Below are positions 4,942 to 9,471 of a DNA stretch of 9,471 bases, in pieces. Source of the stretch: an uncultured Chloroflexaceae bacterium (GTDB lineage: Bacteria > Chloroflexota > Chloroflexia > Chloroflexales > Chloroflexaceae). A program made the translations under genes and the position numbers. Under the pieces are notes generated by a model that had not been told where the DNA came from, did no database searches, and saw nothing but the letters and a program-made list of their open reading frames with translations. The stretch is from the NCBI GenBank assembly GCA_937141995.1, contig CAKZQX010000152.1, positions 1 to 9,471 on the forward strand. Reading direction: 5' to 3'. Numbering within the stretch: position 1 is the stretch's first letter; the number at the start of each line of letters is the position of its first letter.

Positions 4942-6624
4942 CTACGTCGGCATACTCTGCTCCTGCGCTCCTGCCGGCACAACCCGGTTACGCCCGGCGC
5001 GTTTCGCTCCGTACAGGGCACTATCTGCGGCTTCGTTGAGGCTGTTCGAGTCATGGTCATCCGAAAAAGCAGCAATACCACAACTGCATGTAATGGGGAT
5101 GGTCGTGCTGTCATCCGGCTGCTGAATATGCGCAAAATCCTGACAGATCTCTTCAAAGATCTGCCGGGCAACCATGGCATCCGTGTTGGGTAAGATAACC
5201 GCAAACTCGTCACCGCCATAACGCCCGATAATGTCGGTTGCACGCAAGCGTTGTTGCAGCAACCGGGCCAGCCGTTTCAATACCCAGTCCCCGGCGGTAT
5301 GCCCCAGAGTATCATTGACCTGTTTAAAGTTGTCAATGTCCAGTATCGCCAGCGTCAGCGGGGTGGCCTGGCGCTGTGCGCGCGCTACTTCCGTGCTGAG
5401 CAACTCCTTCATCGTGGTATGATTGAGCAAGCCGGTCAAACCGTCGCGCATCATATAGGATTGCAGAGTACGCGACCGCTGCACCCGCGCTACGACCGAG
5501 GCAATCAGCCGCTCAGGCTGAATTGGTTTCGTCAGAAAGTCATCCCCACCCAGTTTGATCGCTGCCAGTTGCTTATCCAGGTTGGTTTCCGTTGAGAGAA
5601 ACACAATCGGGATACCCACAAAGGTCTGCTGCTGGCGGATAACTGCGGCCAACTCCAACCCATTCCAGTCCGGCATATACAAATCCATCAGAATCAGATC
5701 AGGTTGGAAGTCAACCAGCCCTACCATAACGTGCAACGGATCAGTAATGATTTTTGCTACCATATCGCGCTGCTGCAATATCAATGCATAATATTCCGCC
5801 AGCACCTGATCATCATCAACAATAAGTACCCGGTACGGTTCCGGCCTGGGCGATACCGTTAATTGATCAAGCTGTTCAATTAATCGCGGCACATCGATTG
5901 GTTTGGTAAAATAAGCCACCCCTCCCACCCGTACGGCATGCAGGCGTGCCGGCAGATCGTTACGTGCTGAGATAAACAACACCGGAATCGTCACCTCACG
6001 AAACTGCCGGATCTGGGCAATCCCGGTAATACCTGCAAGTCGATCCTCGGCAAACATGATGTCCATCACAATGACGGCCGGCGGCGCATCGTGAACTACC
6101 TGCTCAAGTTCACGCGGATGTGCAAATGTACGCACTGTGTAACCAGATTGCTCAAGCTCCAGTGCCAATTCTCGGGCTAATAGCAGATCATCTTCAACCA
6201 GATAGACCAGGCGACTGTGTGCTCCGGAGAGATGCTGGTTGAGGGTAAGATATGGTTTCCAGGCCAGAGTAGAGGCATGCTGCGTCGGATCTTTCGCTAC
6301 CATGCGCACAACCTCCATCAGCGCGCTGATTTGCGTGTACTCCTCAGATGTGAGCGGGTCGTTCCGTTCCTGAATATCCAGCAAATAGCGCTCGATGGTA
6401 TGCGCCGTATTGCTGAGTGAAGTAAAGCCAAAAGTAGCCCCGGAACCAGCCAGCTTGTGGATCAACTGCAACATGGTCTCGAGCGCGCTGGTATCCCATG
6501 CTTCCGGCGAGAGGGTGTTCCAGACGGACGTAAGCTGATCAACACGCGCGCTCAGCCCGGCTATGTAGGCCTGGCGCAGTTCATCCAGTTGATCCTGTAC
6601 CGAATATGTTGTATCAGGCGGCAT
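4942..6624 (-). CDS. HPt-REC-REC-GGDEF diguanylate cyclase response regulator
   Basis: This 560-residue protein has four modules. An HPt domain (about 10-115) shows IHKLAGSGATFGF with phospho-acceptor His56. The first receiver (about 137-255) has acidic residues 144-146, Asp188, Ser219 and Lys241. The second (about 265-381) has Asp270-272, Asp314 in MDLYMP, Ser344 and Lys366. A GGDEF domain (about 388-549) carries FKQVNDTLGH, an intact RYGGDEF at 468-474, and an RxxD inhibitory site (RATD, 461-464) five residues upstream. It should therefore make cyclic di-GMP from two GTP and be product-inhibited. The two-receiver plus GGDEF layout recalls PleD, with an HPt added in front. The first receiver is atypical: its Asp188 is followed by MFAEDRLAG instead of the usual MPG/MPxxDG turn. 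The ATG at 6624 has GGAG 8 bases upstream and overlaps the preceding receiver gene by 11 bases. The HPt probably relays phosphate from upstream receivers. Confidence 0.92.
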   Translation of the reverse strand: MPPDTTYSVQDQLDELRQAYIAGLSARVDQLTSVWNTLSPEAWDTSALETMLQLIHKLAGSGATFGFTSLSNTAHTIERYLLDIQERNDPLTSEEYTQISALMEVVRMVAKDPTQHASTLAWKPYLTLNQHLSGAHSRLVYLVEDDLLLARELALELEQSGYTVRTFAHPRELEQVVHDAPPAVIVMDIMFAEDRLAGITGIAQIRQFREVTIPVLFISARNDLPARLHAVRVGGVAYFTKPIDVPRLIEQLDQLTVSPRPEPYRVLIVDDDQVLAEYYALILQQRDMVAKIITDPLHVMVGLVDFQPDLILMDLYMPDWNGLELAAVIRQQQTFVGIPIVFLSTETNLDKQLAAIKLGGDDFLTKPIQPERLIASVVARVQRSRTLQSYMMRDGLTGLLNHTTMKELLSTEVARAQRQATPLTLAILDIDNFKQVNDTLGHTAGDWVLKRLARLLQQRLRATDIIGRYGGDEFAVILPNTDAMVARQIFEEICQDFAHIQQPDDSTTIPITCSCGIAAFSDDHDSNSLNEAADSALYGAKRAGRNRVVPAGAQEQSMPT

Positions 6625-7009
6625 AGTGCTGACTCCATATACTGTTGATTGTCGCCGAAAGGGTCATCGGATCGAACGGCTTGGTAATCACACCCAGCGC
6701 GCCCAATTCGAGATAGTGTTCGACTTCATGCCGTTGGGCCTTGGCCGTCATAAAAATCACCGGTGTTTCCACCATATCGGGCAATTCCCGTAGTGCCCGG
6801 AGTGTACCTGGTCCATTCATCCCCGGCATCATAACATCAAGGATAACCAGATCCGGGCAGAATTTAGGTGCCGTATCCAGCGCTTCACTTCCGGAACTAC
6901 AAATCTCGACGACGAAGCCACCGACCGCCTCCAGCGCAAGCTGCGCAACGGACTGAATATCCAGATCATCTTCAACTAAAAGCACCCGGTTCAAGGCTGC
7001 GCGTGTCAT
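6614..7009 (-). CDS. Single-domain response regulator (receiver only)
   Basis: This 131-residue protein is a complete receiver with no output domain. Acidic pocket residues are Glu13, Asp14 and Asp15; the phospho-acceptor is Asp58 in LDVMMPGMNG. Thr88 and Lys110 (TKPFD) complete the active site. I chose the ATG at 7009 because GGAG lies 7 bases upstream and the receiver fold begins at once; a longer frame starting at 7081 only adds residues overlapping the kinase gene. The gene begins 4 bases after the kinase stop and ends 11 bases inside the cyclase gene, so all three are very likely co-translated. Stand-alone receivers of this kind (Spo0F, CheY or DivK types) shuttle phosphate or bind a partner protein. 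Here a shuttle between the hybrid kinase and the HPt of the cyclase is the natural inference, but partner choice is not visible in the sequence. Confidence 0.92.
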   Translation of the reverse strand: MTRAALNRVLLVEDDLDIQSVAQLALEAVGGFVVEICSSGSEALDTAPKFCPDLVILDVMMPGMNGPGTLRALRELPDMVETPVIFMTAKAQRHEVEHYLELGALGVITKPFDPMTLSATINSIWSQHYAA

Positions 7010-7013
7010 GCTG

Positions 7014-9471
7014 CTACTCCATTCCTGGTATTTCATGTTCTTCATTCTGATGAGCGAGAGATAACGGTGCCAGTGATGCAATCGTGTTACGTAGACTCTC
7101 GTTGGAAGTACGCGACTTGATCAACACCGCGGCAACCTGACGCGCTGTCTCCATATCGACCTCCTGGGCCGAAAAAATGACAATCGGCGTGGGTGGTGTC
7201 GGCTGCTGACTCAGATAGGTTAGTAGCTCCAGCCCCGACCCATCGGGCAGTCCAATATCGAGCAGGATTAGATCATATGACTCCCGTGTCAGCCACTGCC
7301 GGGCCGCTTGCAGGGTCATGGCTGCCTGTACATCAGCGACCGGCTGCAACACCATTGCCACGAACTGCACCACATCGGGATCATCCTCGATATGCAGGAT
7401 ACGGAGCCGTCCATGGATATGCTGCTGGACGGCCTCATTGATGGCGGATTTCAGCCGATCTTGATTGACCGGTTTATCCAGCCAGTCGATCACGCCAAAG
7501 GCTCCGCCATTGACCTCGTTGCGGCCTTCCTGCGCCCGGGCTGAGACAACCACAATCGGCAGGCAGCGCAGGTGCGCATCCTGGCGCAGTTCACGAATGA
7601 GGGATACTCCATCCTGGTCGGGCAGCATGAGATCGAGCACCATTGCCGCATAGGTATTCTGTGCCAGCAACTGCTTTGCCTGGGTTGCATTATGGGCAGT
7701 ATCGGCAATAAAACCGCTCTGCTTGAGCAGCAAGCGCAAGAGGAGGGCAACATCCTGATCATCCTCGCAGATAAGCACCCGCGTCGGCAAGGATACATCC
7801 GTTTGATCAATGAGTGGGGGCACAACCTCGGACCATTGGGGCAGGTCAAAGTAGAAGGTGGTACCGGTGCCCAGGCTGGTTTCAAACCCGATTGTCCCAC
7901 CCAGGCGCTCAACAATCGCCTTACTGATACTGAGGCCGAGCCCGGTGCCCGACTTCTGACGCGTATCGGAGGAGTCGGCCTGGGCAAATTTCTGAAAAAT
8001 TCGATCCCGAAACGCTTCGGCGATACCTGGCCCATGGTCGGTGATGGCAACCCGAATGGCACGTTCCTGCCGCGCAACGGTGATAGTAACCGTATCATCA
8101 CATGGCGAAAACTTTGCCGCATTCGAGAGCAGATTGGTCAAAACCTGCGTCAGGCGGTCAGTATCAGTATTAATGACGACATCCGGTAGGCGCTGTTCCA
8201 ACATCAGCGTAACCCCAAATTCGGCGGCATAGGCCCGGTTGGCTTCAACTGCCTGTTCAATCAGGGGCATAAGCTCCACAGGCTTGAGTTCGAAAACCAT
8301 CTTGCCCGAGGCAATCTTCTCAATATCCAGGATATCATTGATCAGGCGGACCAAACGCTCGCTGTTTTTATAAGCAATATCGACCATGGTGCGGACCCGG
8401 GACGGCAGTTCCCCGGCCACTCCGCCCGTGATCAGACCAAGCGACCCGCGAATTGATGTCAACGGTGTGCGTAACTCATGGCTGACGGTCGAGATAAACT
8501 CATTCTTCATCCGCTCCATCTTTTTGCGCTCGGTGATATTACGCACAATCGCCAGCGTTTCGGCAGCACCACTTACGACAATGCGTGCCTCATAGTCCTG
8601 GGGGAAATCCTGCATTGTCACCTGATACTCAAAGATCTGAACTGTATTGGTTTGCAATGCCTGCACTACCGCCTGCATCAACTGCTGCGCTAATGTTGGT
8701 GGGAGAACATCAAACACCTGCCGGCCAATAAACTCGGTGGGGGATACCAGCAACTCTTCTTCCCGGGCAGATTTATAATCCAGGAAAAACCCATCGTGAC
8801 TGACGCGAAACATCATGTCGGGAATAGCATTGAGCAGGGCGCGGTTGGTCGCCTCGCTGCTACGCAAGGCCGCCTGCGCCCACTCACGCTGGATTGCCGC
8901 GCCGAGTGTGCTGGTCGCCGTCTTCAGGGCATCTACCTCGGTGGCCGACCAGTCATGCTCACTCTGACACTGGTCAAACCCGATCATGCCCCACCAGACC
9001 GACCCGACAAAGATTGGTACGACAACCAGCGAACGAATATCTTGCGAAGCCAGGATCTCCTGTTCGTCGGGGGGGAAGGTGCGTACATGACCGTAGATCA
9101 ACTCACCCGTATTCAACATATCAACCCAGCGTGCAAAGCCGACCTCGCGATAGGGCAAATTTTGCAGTTCGGGATTATCAATCTGCGGCTCAATACCGGC
9201 CGCGGTCCACTCAAACCGCTGGCTCACCAGCAGCGTATTGTGCTGATCAAAGTGATTCTCGAAAATATAGACCCGACTCACGTCGGCGGCATGCCCCAGA
9301 CATTCCAGCACCTCCTGAATATGCTCTTCCCAGCTATCCGTTGTTAGAAAGAGCTTGGCAGCAAAACTGACCGCTTCCAGGATCGCATCACGCCGTTGCA
9401 GGGCTACCTCGGTGCGCTTGCGCTCGGAGATATCATTCAGGGTGCCGGCTGTCCCAACAATCTGCCCATTC
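7014..9471 (-). CDS. Hybrid sensor histidine kinase PAS-GAF-PAS-HisKA-HATPase-REC-REC (5' end outside window)
   Basis: The frame is open from the right edge to the TAG at 7014 (818 complete codons; numbering from the first). A GTG at 9311 could be mistaken for the start, but coding clearly continues upstream: residues 1-21 are the end of a PAS/PAC domain (GTLNDISERKR). A GAF domain follows (about 30-195, with ending WWGMIGFDQC...W), then a PAS domain (about 205-315) ending IVRNITERKKMER. The HisKA domain has SHELRTPL with His331. The ATPase domain has N-box NLLSNAAKF (Asn450), DHGPGI (Asp478) and GTGLGLS (508-514). Two receivers end the protein: Asp613 in LDLMLPDQDG with Lys666, and Asp738 in LDIGLPDGSG with Lys785. 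The second receiver has Ser rather than Pro after its lysine. No membrane segment is seen in the visible part, so sensing here is cytoplasmic. It heads a compact operon with a receiver and a diguanylate cyclase. The signal is unknown. Confidence 0.93.
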   Translation of the reverse strand, partial: NGQIVGTAGTLNDISERKRTEVALQRRDAILEAVSFAAKLFLTTDSWEEHIQEVLECLGHAADVSRVYIFENHFDQHNTLLVSQRFEWTAAGIEPQIDNPELQNLPYREVGFARWVDMLNTGELIYGHVRTFPPDEQEILASQDIRSLVVVPIFVGSVWWGMIGFDQCQSEHDWSATEVDALKTATSTLGAAIQREWAQAALRSSEATNRALLNAIPDMMFRVSHDGFFLDYKSAREEELLVSPTEFIGRQVFDVLPPTLAQQLMQAVVQALQTNTVQIFEYQVTMQDFPQDYEARIVVSGAAETLAIVRNITERKKMERMKNEFISTVSHELRTPLTSIRGSLGLITGGVAGELPSRVRTMVDIAYKNSERLVRLINDILDIEKIASGKMVFELKPVELMPLIEQAVEANRAYAAEFGVTLMLEQRLPDVVINTDTDRLTQVLTNLLSNAAKFSPCDDTVTITVARQERAIRVAITDHGPGIAEAFRDRIFQKFAQADSSDTRQKSGTGLGLSISKAIVERLGGTIGFETSLGTGTTFYFDLPQWSEVVPPLIDQTDVSLPTRVLICEDDQDVALLLRLLLKQSGFIADTAHNATQAKQLLAQNTYAAMVLDLMLPDQDGVSLIRELRQDAHLRCLPIVVVSARAQEGRNEVNGGAFGVIDWLDKPVNQDRLKSAINEAVQQHIHGRLRILHIEDDPDVVQFVAMVLQPVADVQAAMTLQAARQWLTRESYDLILLDIGLPDGSGLELLTYLSQQPTPPTPIVIFSAQEVDMETARQVAAVLIKSRTSNESLRNTIASLAPLSLAHQNEEHEIPGME

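Noticed and set aside
7010..7081. Longer version of the single-domain receiver starting at 7081.
   Set aside because: It would overlap the kinase gene by 68 bases and add an unconserved N-terminus. The ATG at 7009 has GGAG at good spacing and starts directly before the receiver fold.
9309..9311. GTG at 9311 as the kinase start codon.
   Set aside because: The same frame stays open to the window edge and encodes a recognisable PAS/PAC ending and the first part of the GAF domain, so the real start lies outside the window.
1..9471. CRISPR arrays, tRNA or rRNA genes, and full insertion sequences.
   Set aside because: I saw no regularly spaced direct repeats, no tRNA-like cloverleaf or rRNA-like stretch, and no transposase or integrase frame in the window.

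Overview
The window is bacterial, GC-rich and densely coded. My best guess is a Chloroflexota (Chloroflexales-like) chromosome. This rests on the general style of the proteins: a Pro/Thr-linked lipoprotein, an M50B-type membrane peptidase, and large PAS/GAF/multi-receiver signalling proteins. It is an inference, as no rRNA or other taxonomic marker is present.

Layout. (1) Positions 1-939, minus strand: the 5' part of a gene for an exported protein built from at least three ~90-residue tandem TIG/Ig-like repeats; it runs off the left edge. (2) 1122-1853, minus: an M50B-like membrane metalloprotease (HELSH). (3) 1854-2136: a divergent regulatory region. It holds a good sigma70-type promoter for the peptidase with a palindrome inside its spacer, a 161-bp palindromic MITE-like insertion bounded by 11-bp direct repeats, and a near-consensus promoter that starts the next gene almost leaderless. 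(4) 2137-3849, plus: a family 5 (Dpp/Opp-type) solute-binding lipoprotein, overlapping by 16 bp with (5) 3834-4886, plus: a P-loop ATPase with a C-terminal membrane hairpin. No ABC permease or ABC ATPase is present. (6) 4887-4941: a short convergent junction with a perfect 8-bp GC-rich stem-loop. (7) 4942-9471, minus: a tightly packed signalling operon, read from the right edge leftwards. It encodes a hybrid histidine kinase (PAS-GAF-PAS-HisKA-HATPase-REC-REC, 5' end outside the window), then a single-domain receiver, then an HPt-REC-REC-GGDEF diguanylate cyclase.

How they may work together. The right-hand operon contains every part of a multistep phosphorelay: kinase, five receivers, one HPt histidine, and a GGDEF output with intact active and inhibitory sites. 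Its probable output is cyclic di-GMP. The middle pair looks like a translationally coupled lipoprotein/membrane-ATPase unit of unknown purpose. The left part is envelope-related (protease and repeat protein). The most unusual items are the palindromic insertion between two divergent promoters, the palindrome in the peptidase promoter, and the permease-less lipoprotein/ATPase pair.
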